A stretch of 64,000 bases of DNA from the NCBI GenBank assembly GCA_045126975.1, contig JBGVPL010000006.1, forward strand, positions 1 through 64,000, read 5' to 3'. The position numbers were made by a program, and so were the translations under genes. Positions 25,912 to 32,620 of the stretch are shown one piece after another. The number at the start of each line of letters is the position of its first letter. Position 1 is the first letter of the stretch. This DNA is from Aphodosoma sp045126975. GTDB taxonomy: Bacteria; Bacteroidota; Bacteroidia; Bacteroidales; Paludibacteraceae. The notes under the pieces were generated by a model, which worked only from the letters and a program-made list of their open reading frames with translations, did not search any database and was not told the DNA's origin.

Positions 25912-26397
25912 ATGCGAAAAACCTTACTATTATTTCTATTTGTGGCGGTAGGATTGCAGGCAATGGCAGAGCTGTCGTTGGTAGTGCGTCCGCTGTATGA
26001 AGTCGACCACATTACGGCATTGCGTTCGATAGGTAAATTGGTCTATTCAGGCGATTCGTTGTATTTGTATGATACCGAGCAGACACTTATTTACCAAGAA
26101 GAACTCGGTAAAGTGAAACATGTGCGCTATAGTGGTGAGCGTCCACCTATTTCGGTAGGAGATGTAGAGACGCAATACATTGCGTCTCAAATGGTAGTTT
26201 ATCCAAATCCAACAGCTGATATGTTGTATATCGACAATGCTGAAGCGGGTGAGGTACGCCTTTATACTGCCGATGGTCGCCTATTGCAAGTAATAGGAGC
26301 TTCAGAGGATAAAGTAGAGATTAGCATGTCAGCCTATTCAGCAGGGACATACGTTTTGTTTTGCAACAAACAAGCATTTAGCATAATCAAAAAATAA
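25912..26397 (+). CDS. Small secreted protein with T9SS sorting domain
   Basis: 161 residues. Signal peptide at about 1-19 (FLFVAVGLQAMA), a short unrecognised domain (20-85), then a type A sorting domain from about residue 98 (VVYPNPTADMLYIDNAEAGE to FSIIKK). The linker residues VETQYIASQ (about 86-94) are encoded by a copy of the GAGACGCAAT palindrome. The start is preceded by AAAGGAGG at good spacing, a strong Shine-Dalgarno site that is rare in this window. What the short domain binds is not clear. Confidence 0.82.
   Translation: MRKTLLLFLFVAVGLQAMAELSLVVRPLYEVDHITALRSIGKLVYSGDSLYLYDTEQTLIYQEELGKVKHVRYSGERPPISVGDVETQYIASQMVVYPNPTADMLYIDNAEAGEVRLYTADGRLLQVIGASEDKVEISMSAYSAGTYVLFCNKQAFSIIKK
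26164..26189 (+). repeat. GAGACGCAAT palindrome inside a coding region
   Basis: GTAGAGACGCAATACATTGC continuing to GTCTCA: the same palindrome as the intergenic copies, here read in frame as part of the linker before the sorting domain. Confidence 0.85.
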
Positions 26398-26867
26398 GGA
26401 CAGGAATTTGACCCCCTCCGCTTCGCTCGTCCCCCTAATACAGGGGGACAATATGGGGGATGCCAAACTCTTGTCGCGTTATTTAAGATAGGGGGACAAT
26501 ATCGGGATGCCAAACTTTAGTGCAACGTGCAAAACTTTGTGGGCGCACATATTCTCCCCCTGTTTTAGGGGGAGTCTCCGAAGGGGGAGGGGGTTGAAAA
26601 TAAGGAACAAGAATTATTTATTTCTCACGGAACCTACAGAACACACGGAAACGCCGTGTTTCACCGGCTGATGTTACATTAATTAAATATTATTTTTTGA
26701 ACGTAAATTACCATTAATTAACCATTAATTGAAAATAATTTACGAATAATTTACGATAATTTATGTTCATAAAAAATACGATAATTTATGTATATAAAGT
26801 GTTTTTAGTGAAGCGAGAAATTAATTCATGTAAAAAAACATTATAAACAATTAAAAATAACAACATT
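26398..26867. repeat. 470-nt gap with palindromic CCCCCT/AGGGGG elements
   Basis: No gene seen. A full palindromic element lies at 26409-26462 (GACCCCCTCCGC, then TCGTCCCCCTAATACAGGGG, then ACAATATGGGGGATGCCAAA), a partial copy at 26488-26515, and an inverted copy at 26553-26597. The inverted pair encloses about 90 nt. The remainder, 26600-26867, is AT-rich leader with repeated AATTTACGATAATTTA-like units at about 26740-26790 and no clear promoter. Confidence 0.75.
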
Positions 26868-27755
26868 ATGAAAAAAATTTTTACAATTATTGCATTAGTA
26901 GCAATTAGTATGTTTGCAATGGCACAAACCAATCAGTTGGTATGGGCAAATGGACAGTTGCTTTATGCAACACCAGTTGACCGAGTGGATAGTTTGACTT
27001 ATGATGCATCGTTTGAGGGTGATACATTGTTTTTCATCATGCCACACAAATTGGTAAAAGAGGTTCATGATACAGTTTTGGTACATGATACAGTGTATGA
27101 AGAAAAGATAGTTTATGTGCATGACACAATCTATATTAACAATTGTGATACAACTCCAATTGAGCCAGAAACAACTCACGAATACGTTGACCTTGGTTTA
27201 CCATCAGGGTTGAAATGGGCGACATGCAATGTAGGAGCAGAGAGTCCAGAGGATTATGGTGATTATTTTGCATGGGGTGAGGTAGAGCCAAAAGAATATT
27301 ATTATTGGAGTACATATAAATATGGTACAGATTACAATCAATTGACAAAATATTGCAATAATAGCAGTTATGGCAAAGATGGTTTTACTGATAATAAAAC
27401 CGTCTTAGACCCAGAAGATGATGCAGCGCATGTAAATTGGGGTGGCGCATGGCGTATGCCAACTACAGAGGAACAACAAGAACTCATCAATAACTGCACT
27501 TGGACATGGACAACACAAAATGGTGTAAATGGATATAAAGTAACAGGTCCTAATGGTAACTCAATTTTCTTGCCCGCTGCTGGGTGTATGCATGAAGGTA
27601 TACTCGATGTTGATGGGTCGGACGGCATCTACATGTCGGGTTCGCTCTACATCGATAGCCCAGACTTAAATTACGGTGTGTTCTTTTCGGGTGGCGTGCA
27701 TTTGGGCCGCGGCGGTCGCAACTACGGGCGGTCTGTCCGTCCTGTCTGCCAGTAG
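26868..27755 (+). CDS. Secreted protein with Fibrobacter-type (C-lectin-like) C-terminal domain
   Basis: 295 residues. Signal peptide at 1-19 (MKKIFTIIALVAISMFAMA), a linker with HDTV/YVHDT repeats (about 65-92), then from about residue 105 a Fib_succ_major domain: VDLGLPSGLKWATCNVG, YFAWGEVEPK, GGAWRMPTTEEQQELINN, and the ending YGRSVRPVCQ. This fold resembles the C-type-lectin-like fold of formylglycine-enzyme and DGR target proteins. The last 150 bases are much richer in G and C than the rest and full of NNC codons, and a compact hairpin follows the stop, both as in targets of diversity-generating retroelements (see findings). No sorting domain. Ligand unknown. Confidence 0.82.
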   Translation: MKKIFTIIALVAISMFAMAQTNQLVWANGQLLYATPVDRVDSLTYDASFEGDTLFFIMPHKLVKEVHDTVLVHDTVYEEKIVYVHDTIYINNCDTTPIEPETTHEYVDLGLPSGLKWATCNVGAESPEDYGDYFAWGEVEPKEYYYWSTYKYGTDYNQLTKYCNNSSYGKDGFTDNKTVLDPEDDAAHVNWGGAWRMPTTEEQQELINNCTWTWTTQNGVNGYKVTGPNGNSIFLPAAGCMHEGILDVDGSDGIYMSGSLYIDSPDLNYGVFFSGGVHLGRGGRNYGRSVRPVCQ

Positions 27756-27762
27756 AATTTAT

Positions 27763-27778
27763 CCGTTACGTGTAACGG
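27763..27778. other. Compact hairpin 8 nt after the lectin-like gene
   Basis: CCGTTAC-GT-GTAACGG: 7-bp perfect stem with 2-nt loop, or 6-bp with 4-nt loop. No T run, so not an ordinary terminator. In diversity-generating retroelements a short stem with tetraloop just behind the variable region is part of target recognition. Confidence 0.6.
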
Positions 27779-28297
27779 GCAAAAAGGCAAGAACTTGTTG
27801 AAAAATGGCAGTAATTTTCTGATTGTCTTGTGTAGCGGATGCACGCGGTAGCGGGCTACCAAATCTGCTTGGTAGGCTAAAAATATTTTATAGTTCCACA
27901 AATTTTACAAATTTCCACAAATTTAGTTTTGTGTTGATTTGTGATATTTGTGGGACGATTTTTTATTATTGGTGTCCGGTAAAAAATAATGTAATAGCAG
28001 AACACCTTAATAAACAAAGGAAATATAAGTATATTTCGTTTAGAGGGGCTTGCTTTTTATTTTTGTGGAGTGTTGAAAGTCCCCCTAAGACAGGGGGACA
28101 ATATGCGGGTTGCCAAATTTTTGGAGCATCATTTTAAAATCAAAGTGAGATGAAAGAACCTCAAAGAGGTTCAATGTGAGTAACACTAAGTTTGCATTCG
28201 ACGTCTTTAACGTCGTAAGTATTCCTTATCTCCCCTTCACACAATTAACGTCCTAATATTTTTTACCGGGCACCAATAAATTTTAATGGGTTATATA

Positions 28298-28328
28298 TTG
28301 TTTGTTTTGTATAATTTTTGTATCTTTG
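28298..28328 (+). promoter_or_regulatory. Promoter for mlaE-mlaF
   Basis: TTG at 28298-28300, 20-nt spacer, TATCTTTG at 28321-28328. Confidence 0.78.
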
Positions 28329-28387
28329 CAAATTAATAGACACGAGATGTTAGACACGAGATTGTAGAATTAAATTTTTGAGATATA

Positions 28388-29134
28388 ATGATAAAATCGT
28401 TTTTTAAAGAGGTTGGTGAATATTGTTTGTTGATGAGAAAGACTTTTTCTCGTCCCGACAATTGGCGTATGGTGCTTAAGCAAGTGCCAACTGAGATGGT
28501 GAAGTTGGGTGTTGATTCGGTTGGTATTATATTGATTATTTCGGTGTTTATGGGTGTGATTATGACTATGCAGGTGGTGTTGAATACCGAAAATCCTATG
28601 TTGCCTCGTTATACTACAGGTCTTATGCTTCGTGATACCTATTTGTTGGAGTTCTCGTCAACTATTATGTGTCTTTTATTGGCTGGTAAGGTGGGGTCGA
28701 ATATTGCCTCTGAGATTGGTTCGATGCGTGTATCGGAGCAGATTGATGCAATGGAGATTATGGGTGTGAATTCGGCTAATTATCTTATTTTGCCAAAGGT
28801 GTTAGGTCTTGTGTTGTTTATGCCTGTGTTGGTTACGTTTTGTGTGGCATTAGGACTTTTGGGTGGTGCAGGAGTGGCTCAGTTCACCGACTTGATTACG
28901 ATGAGTGATTATATCTATGGTATTCAGTATGCGTTTATTCCATTCTATTTTACGCAAGGTGTGATAAAATCGTTATTCTTTGGATTTATCATTTCATCAG
29001 TATCATCGTTTTATGGCTATTATGCATACGGAGGCGCATTGGCAGTCGGTCGCGCAAGTACACATGCAGTGGTAAATAGTAGTGTGATTATGTTGTTAGC
29101 AGATGTGGTGTTGACTAAGATAATGCTTACCTAA
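28388..29134 (+). CDS. mlaE: MlaE-type ABC transporter permease
   Basis: 248 residues, five or six membrane segments. The YrbE/MlaE family is evident from FMGVIMTMQVVL near residue 60, GLMLRDTYLLEFSSTIMCLL, the coupling region GKVGSNIASEIGSMRVSEQI, DAMEIMGVNSANYLILPKVL and the C-terminal GYYAYGGALAVGRASTHAVV. With MlaF it forms the inner-membrane ABC core that moves phospholipids between inner and outer membranes. The ATPase gene follows; no MlaD-type MCE gene is seen nearby. Confidence 0.92.
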   Translation: MIKSFFKEVGEYCLLMRKTFSRPDNWRMVLKQVPTEMVKLGVDSVGIILIISVFMGVIMTMQVVLNTENPMLPRYTTGLMLRDTYLLEFSSTIMCLLLAGKVGSNIASEIGSMRVSEQIDAMEIMGVNSANYLILPKVLGLVLFMPVLVTFCVALGLLGGAGVAQFTDLITMSDYIYGIQYAFIPFYFTQGVIKSLFFGFIISSVSSFYGYYAYGGALAVGRASTHAVVNSSVIMLLADVVLTKIMLT

Positions 29135-29235
29135 GGAGTAAGGAGTAGGGAACAGGGAGTAGGGAATAGGGAGTAAGGAGCAGGGAATATAAATAATAAT
29201 TGTGCATTTTGCATTTTGAATTGTGCATTGGAAAA
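29133..29235. repeat. GGAGTAA/GGGAATA and TTTGCAT heptamers before mlaF
   Basis: AGGAGTAAGGAGTAGGGAAC and following units have 7-bp period to about 29187. From 29201, TGTGCATTTTGCATTTTGAA is a second heptamer tract, in frame with mlaF, which creates a misleading upstream start. Confidence 0.8.
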
Positions 29236-30000
29236 ATGATTGAAGTTAAGAATTTACATAAGTCGTTTGACGGAAAGAAGATATTGGAAGATATTTCTGC
29301 TCAGTTTTTGAGTGGAAAGGTCAATCAAATTATAGGTCAGAGTGGTTCGGGTAAGACGGTGTTGATGAAATCGGTGATTGGACTTTTCCGTCCAGAAGAG
29401 GGGCAAGTGTTGTATGATGGTCGTAATTTGGTTGATATGTCGGGTCGTGAGGTGAAGAAATTACGTCAAGAGGTGGGTATGTTGTTTCAAGGGTCGGCTT
29501 TGTTCGATTCTTTGACGGTATTGGGCAATGTGATGTTTCCGCTTGAGATGTTTTCGAATATGACTCGTAAAGAGATGGAGGAGAGAGCAAAGTTTTGTTT
29601 GGCGCGTGTAAATCTTTTGCCAGAGAAACATCATCTTTATCCTGGCGAGATTAGTGGTGGTATGCAAAAACGTGTTGCTATTGCTCGTGCTATTGCATTG
29701 AATCCACGATATTTGTTTTGTGACGAGCCTAACTCTGGTCTTGACCCAGTCACTTCGTTGGTGATTGATAAATTGATTGAAGAGATTACAGAGGAATATA
29801 ATATTACTACTATTGTTAACACTCACGATATGAACTCTATAATGGAAACTGGTGCGCATATCATATTGATTGAGAAAGGGCATAAAGCGTGGGAAGGCTC
29901 GAAAGATGATATATTCACGTCGGACAATAAGTCGTTGAATGATTTTGTGTTTGCATCGGATTTGTTTAAGAATGTACGCAAAGCAGTAAATAACAAATAG
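29236..30000 (+). CDS. mlaF: MlaF-type ABC transporter ATP-binding protein
   Basis: 254 residues, cytoplasmic ATPase partner of MlaE. Walker A GQSGSGKT (about 34-41), Q-loop MLFQGSALFDSLTVLGNV, signature ISGGMQKRVAIARAIA (LSGGQ variant typical of MlaF), Walker B RYLFCDEPNSGLDP, and H-loop NTHDMNS. The ATG at 29236 was preferred over the in-frame ATG at 29200 because the twelve extra codons come entirely from a heptamer tract and family members begin with MIEVKNLHKSF. Confidence 0.92.
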   Translation: MIEVKNLHKSFDGKKILEDISAQFLSGKVNQIIGQSGSGKTVLMKSVIGLFRPEEGQVLYDGRNLVDMSGREVKKLRQEVGMLFQGSALFDSLTVLGNVMFPLEMFSNMTRKEMEERAKFCLARVNLLPEKHHLYPGEISGGMQKRVAIARAIALNPRYLFCDEPNSGLDPVTSLVIDKLIEEITEEYNITTIVNTHDMNSIMETGAHIILIEKGHKAWEGSKDDIFTSDNKSLNDFVFASDLFKNVRKAVNNK

Positions 30001-30088
30001 TAGTAAGTCATAAGTCGTAAGTCGAAAGACTTTAAAATGTTTTATTTCTATTATTCTTACTACTTATTACTTATTACTAAAAAATACT
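30001..30088. repeat. TAAGTCG heptamers with TTACTAC-type partner
   Basis: AAGTCATAAGTCGTAAGTCG and, after a short middle, TTCTTACTACTTATTACTTA; the two halves are partly inverted, period 7. Confidence 0.75.
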
Positions 30089-30110
30089 AACCTTTTAATT
30101 ATTAGATACT

Positions 30111-30488
30111 ATGGGAGAAAAGACACGTTATTCAGATGCTGAATTAGAAGAATTCAAAGCTATTATTCTTGAAAAATTGGCGAAAGCTCAAAAAGAATAT
30201 GATGAGTTGCGCAGTGTAGTTAGCAATGCGGATGGTAATGATGTGAATGATACATCACCAACATTCAAAACTCTCGAAGAGGGTGCTTTGACATTGGCAA
30301 AAGAGGCTCATGGTCAGTTGGCTCAACGCCAAATGAAGTTTATCCAACACCTTCAAGCTGCTCTTATTCGTATTGAGAATAAGACATACGGTATTTGTCG
30401 TGAAACAGGCAAATTGATTCCAAAAGAACGTCTTCGCGCTGTGCCTCATGCAACATTGAGTATCGAAGCTAAAAACAAACAGAAGTAA
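30111..30488 (+). CDS. TraR/DksA family regulator without zinc-finger cysteines
   Basis: 125 residues. Coiled-coil N-terminal half (YSDAELEEFKAIILEKLAKA) and the DksA tail YGICRETGKLIPKERLRAVP. Of the four zinc-binding Cys of the family only the first is kept (GICRETG); the others are Thr, Ser and Ala. DksA proteins enter the RNA polymerase secondary channel and modulate initiation together with ppGpp; zinc-free forms exist in other lineages. Followed by a long inverted heptamer repeat and lspA. Confidence 0.88.
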   Translation: MGEKTRYSDAELEEFKAIILEKLAKAQKEYDELRSVVSNADGNDVNDTSPTFKTLEEGALTLAKEAHGQLAQRQMKFIQHLQAALIRIENKTYGICRETGKLIPKERLRAVPHATLSIEAKNKQK

Positions 30489-30572
30489 AAGACAGAAGAA
30501 CAAAAGGACATAAAATAATAAATGATGTTATTGTGTCTTTTAAGTAAAAATTTTGTTCTTATCGTCTTGTTA
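30488..30572. repeat. Long inverted heptamer hairpin between dksA-like gene and lspA
   Basis: Left arm AAAGACAGAAGAACAAAAGG, right arm ATTTTGTTCTTATCGTCTTG; an inner pair GGACATAA / TTATTGTGTC adds a second stem. Could end transcription after the dksA-like gene. Confidence 0.7.
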
Positions 30573-30596
30573 AAAAAATATTATTAAATATAGTAG

Positions 30597-31211
30597 ATGT
30601 CGAATATCAAAAAATATTTGCCACTGATAGTTTTATTGGTGGCTATTGTTGCGGACCAGTGGTTGAAGTTTTATGTGAAACTCAATTTTACGTTGGGTGA
30701 GAGTGTGCGTGTGTTTGATTGGTTTCAAATACTATTTGTCGAAAATCCTGGAATGGCATTTGGTTGGGAGTTGGGTAGTAAGTTGTTTTTGACAATTTTT
30801 CGTATTGTCGTTTCGGGAGCTGTGATTTGGTATTTGATTCGATTGATGAAGGATGAGTATAAGTTGGGTTATCAAATTGTGATAACGCTAATTTTGGCTG
30901 GCGCGGTTGGCAATATAATTGATTGTGTGTGTTATGGTGTTATTTTCTCTGAAAGTACATATTTTACAACAGCTCAGTTTATGCCAGAGGTAGGTTATGC
31001 TTCTTGGTTTATGGGTAAAGTGGTGGATATGTTCTATTTCCCATTGTTTACTTTCCCTGATTGGTTACCTTTGTTGGGTGGCGAAATATTTTTTAGTCCG
31101 ATATTCAATTTGGCAGATAGCTATATAACAGTGGCTATTTTCGTGTTGATAATATTTTATCACAAAGATTTCAACGACACGATTGAGAGATATACAAAAA
31201 AAGAGGCGTGA
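30597..31211 (+). CDS. lspA: Lipoprotein signal peptidase (signal peptidase II)
   Basis: 204 residues, four TM segments. The aspartate dyad of the family lies in GNIIDCVCYGVIF and FNLADSYITVAIF; the conserved VENPGMAFGWE block is near residue 50. It removes signal peptides from prolipoproteins in the inner membrane. At 204 residues it is longer than the E. coli enzyme (164), with an extra loop before the second Asp (FSESTYFTTAQFMPEVGYAS), usual for Bacteroidota. The next gene encodes a lipoprotein. Confidence 0.94.
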   Translation: MSNIKKYLPLIVLLVAIVADQWLKFYVKLNFTLGESVRVFDWFQILFVENPGMAFGWELGSKLFLTIFRIVVSGAVIWYLIRLMKDEYKLGYQIVITLILAGAVGNIIDCVCYGVIFSESTYFTTAQFMPEVGYASWFMGKVVDMFYFPLFTFPDWLPLLGGEIFFSPIFNLADSYITVAIFVLIIFYHKDFNDTIERYTKKEA

Positions 31212-31226
31212 CAATAGACACGAGAT

Positions 31227-32105
31227 ATGAGAAATAAGGTATTATATGTATTATTGTTGATTTTGTTGTCGGGGTGTGGCATGCGTCCGTGGGGGATATT
31301 ATCGCATGATGAGATGGTTGTAGTGTTGCTTGATGTGCATGTGGCTGAGGCGGCGATGAAGATTGTAGATTCGAGTGCAAAGCGTATAGAAAAACAGGAG
31401 TATTATAATACTGTTTTTGAAAAACATAATATTACAAAAGAGCAGTTTGATAAATCTCTTGATTGGTATGCTCGTCATCCTAAATTGTTGGTGGCAATTT
31501 ATGATGATTTGAAGAAAGAGGCAGAATGTTTACAAAAGAGGGTGGAAGAGTATGAGTTTCACACAGATGAGAAACCTTTACGAGAGGATTCTATTGTAGT
31601 GTTTGATTTGTGGCATTGGGAGCGAGATAGATTGTTGACTTTGGGTGAAGATAGTGTGATACCTATTGATTCATTGCATTTTAGTATTACTGATAGCAAC
31701 TATTTCTATAAATCAGAATCTTTGCAGTTATATCTTAAAATGCGTGTATATTCGCCTGATACAGTCGAATTTGCAACTCGTGTGATTTATCACTATTCCG
31801 ATTCATGGATAGATACATTGCAGTATAAATCGTTGGCAGATTCTGTTTGTCGTCGTTATAGTTTTACACAAAATATTCCTGATTACAGAAATATAGATAG
31901 TTTGTTTATTGAATTGGTAGATTCTGCACGAACAGTTGAGAGCATTAAAATTGACAGTGTGAAACTTAATAGAACGTATAATAAGTTTCTTTATCCTATG
32001 AAGAGTGAAGTTAGAAAAGAGATACGTCAAGCGAATGATTCAATAGCAAGAAGTAAGAAACAAGGAACAGGGAACAAGGAACAGGGAACAGGGAACAAGG
32101 AATAA
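31227..32105 (+). CDS. DUF4296 lipoprotein with repeat-derived C-terminal tail
   Basis: 292 residues. Lipoprotein signal with lipobox LLSGCG (Cys17). The DUF4296 region (about 25-115; LLDVHVAEAAMKIVDSSAKR, YYNTVFEKHNITKEQFDKSL) is a small helical domain found beside lspA in many Bacteroidota. The remainder is unrecognised. The last 17 residues (SKKQGTGNKEQGTGNKE) are encoded by a GGGAACA/GGAACAA heptamer tract that continues past the stop, so the natural end of the gene has probably been overwritten by repeat growth. The start codon follows an ACACGAG heptamer. Confidence 0.85.
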   Translation: MRNKVLYVLLLILLSGCGMRPWGILSHDEMVVVLLDVHVAEAAMKIVDSSAKRIEKQEYYNTVFEKHNITKEQFDKSLDWYARHPKLLVAIYDDLKKEAECLQKRVEEYEFHTDEKPLREDSIVVFDLWHWERDRLLTLGEDSVIPIDSLHFSITDSNYFYKSESLQLYLKMRVYSPDTVEFATRVIYHYSDSWIDTLQYKSLADSVCRRYSFTQNIPDYRNIDSLFIELVDSARTVESIKIDSVKLNRTYNKFLYPMKSEVRKEIRQANDSIARSKKQGTGNKEQGTGNKE

Positions 32106-32198
32106 GGAATAAGGAATAAGGAGTAAGGAGTAAGGCGTAAGGAGAAGGGAGTAAGGATATGGTAATTCTTAATTCTTAATTTTTAATTCTTAATTAAT
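32049..32198. repeat. GGGAACA / GGAATAA / GGAGTAA heptamer tract
   Basis: About 15 consecutive 7-bp units running from inside the DUF4296 gene (from 32049) to about 32157, then a TTCTTAA/TTTTTAA tract to 32198. One of the longest heptamer arrays in the window. Confidence 0.88.
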
Positions 32199-32202
32199 TA
32201 TA

Positions 32203-32523
32203 GTGAAGAGAATAGCTGCAAATAAGGTGTTGGTTGATTCTAATACGATTGAAAACAACCTAATGATTGAGCGCGACGATGCTGGTCGTGTTCGTCGCAT
32301 GATTTGTATCACCGATTTGCAGGTTGAACCTTCATCTACCTCTTTCTATAATGGCTTGATAACTACTGATATAGATTTGTCGAAAAAGCAAATAGGCGTG
32401 TCGGTTATTGATTTGGTTGAGGATGCGCTGGCTGTTGGTTATCAAGGACGTTTGTTGCTTTGGCAAAACCTATCACTTTCAGAATTCAGAATCAAGGAAG
32501 AAACAAAAGTAATTGAAATATAA
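32203..32523 (+). CDS. Small hypothetical protein (possibly an amidohydrolase N-domain remnant)
   Basis: 106 residues, GTG start. Begins KRIAANKVLVDSNTIENNLM and contains EPSSTSFYNGLITTDIDLS. This resembles the N-terminal composite domain of Bacteroidota amidohydrolases, which begin in the same style and reach a FYNG motif before the TIM barrel; the barrel with its metal ligands is absent. It may be a trimmed remnant or a separate domain protein. No membrane segment or signal. Flanked on both sides by heptamer tracts. The link to amidohydrolases is a weak inference. Confidence 0.6.
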   Translation: MKRIAANKVLVDSNTIENNLMIERDDAGRVRRMICITDLQVEPSSTSFYNGLITTDIDLSKKQIGVSVIDLVEDALAVGYQGRLLLWQNLSLSEFRIKEETKVIEI

Positions 32524-32615
32524 AATAGTAACGAGTAACGAGTAATGAGTAACGAGACTTTTTGTATACTTGGTAATTAAAGTCTAGTTACTCGCTACTC
32601 GCGACTAAAAGTCTA
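32524..32615. repeat. GTAACGA heptamers with inverted partner before proS
   Basis: GTAACGAGTAACGAGTAATG on the left, AGTTACTCGCTACTCGCGAC on the right; near copy of the structure at 19768. Confidence 0.8.
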
Positions 32616-32620
32616 AAGAA

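Larger units (their letters stand above)
27756..28387. other. 632-nt gap: hairpins, one palindromic element and the mlaE leader
   Basis: Hairpin CCGTTAC-GT-GTAACGG at 27763-27778; two competing hairpins at 27847-27875 (GGTAGC/GCTACC and CTACCAA/TTGGTAG); a CACAAATTT-rich stretch at 27895-27950; a CCCCCTAAGACAGGGGG element at 28079-28103 with the TGCCAAA extension; a second TACCGG..CACCAAT match to the GTGTCCGGTA stretch near 27975 at about 28265; ACACGAG heptamers at 28341-28366. No gene is convincing here. Confidence 0.6.

Noticed and set aside
26868..27755. T9SS sorting domain at the end of the lectin-like protein
   Set aside because: The ending YGRSVRPVCQ belongs to the lectin-like domain; no YPNP or GxxVxxK-type ending follows.
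27823..28137. A 104-codon open frame between the lectin-like gene and mlaE
   Set aside because: It crosses two hairpins and a CCCCCT palindrome, has no family likeness, and its composition follows the non-coding repeats.
29200..29235. Upstream start for mlaF adding MCILHFELCIGK
   Set aside because: The extension is coded by a heptamer tract and MlaF proteins begin at MIEVKNLH; the added peptide would wrongly look like an export signal.
32049..32198. CRISPR array
   Set aside because: The repeats are 7 bp, directly adjacent and degenerate; there are no spacers and no cas genes in the window.
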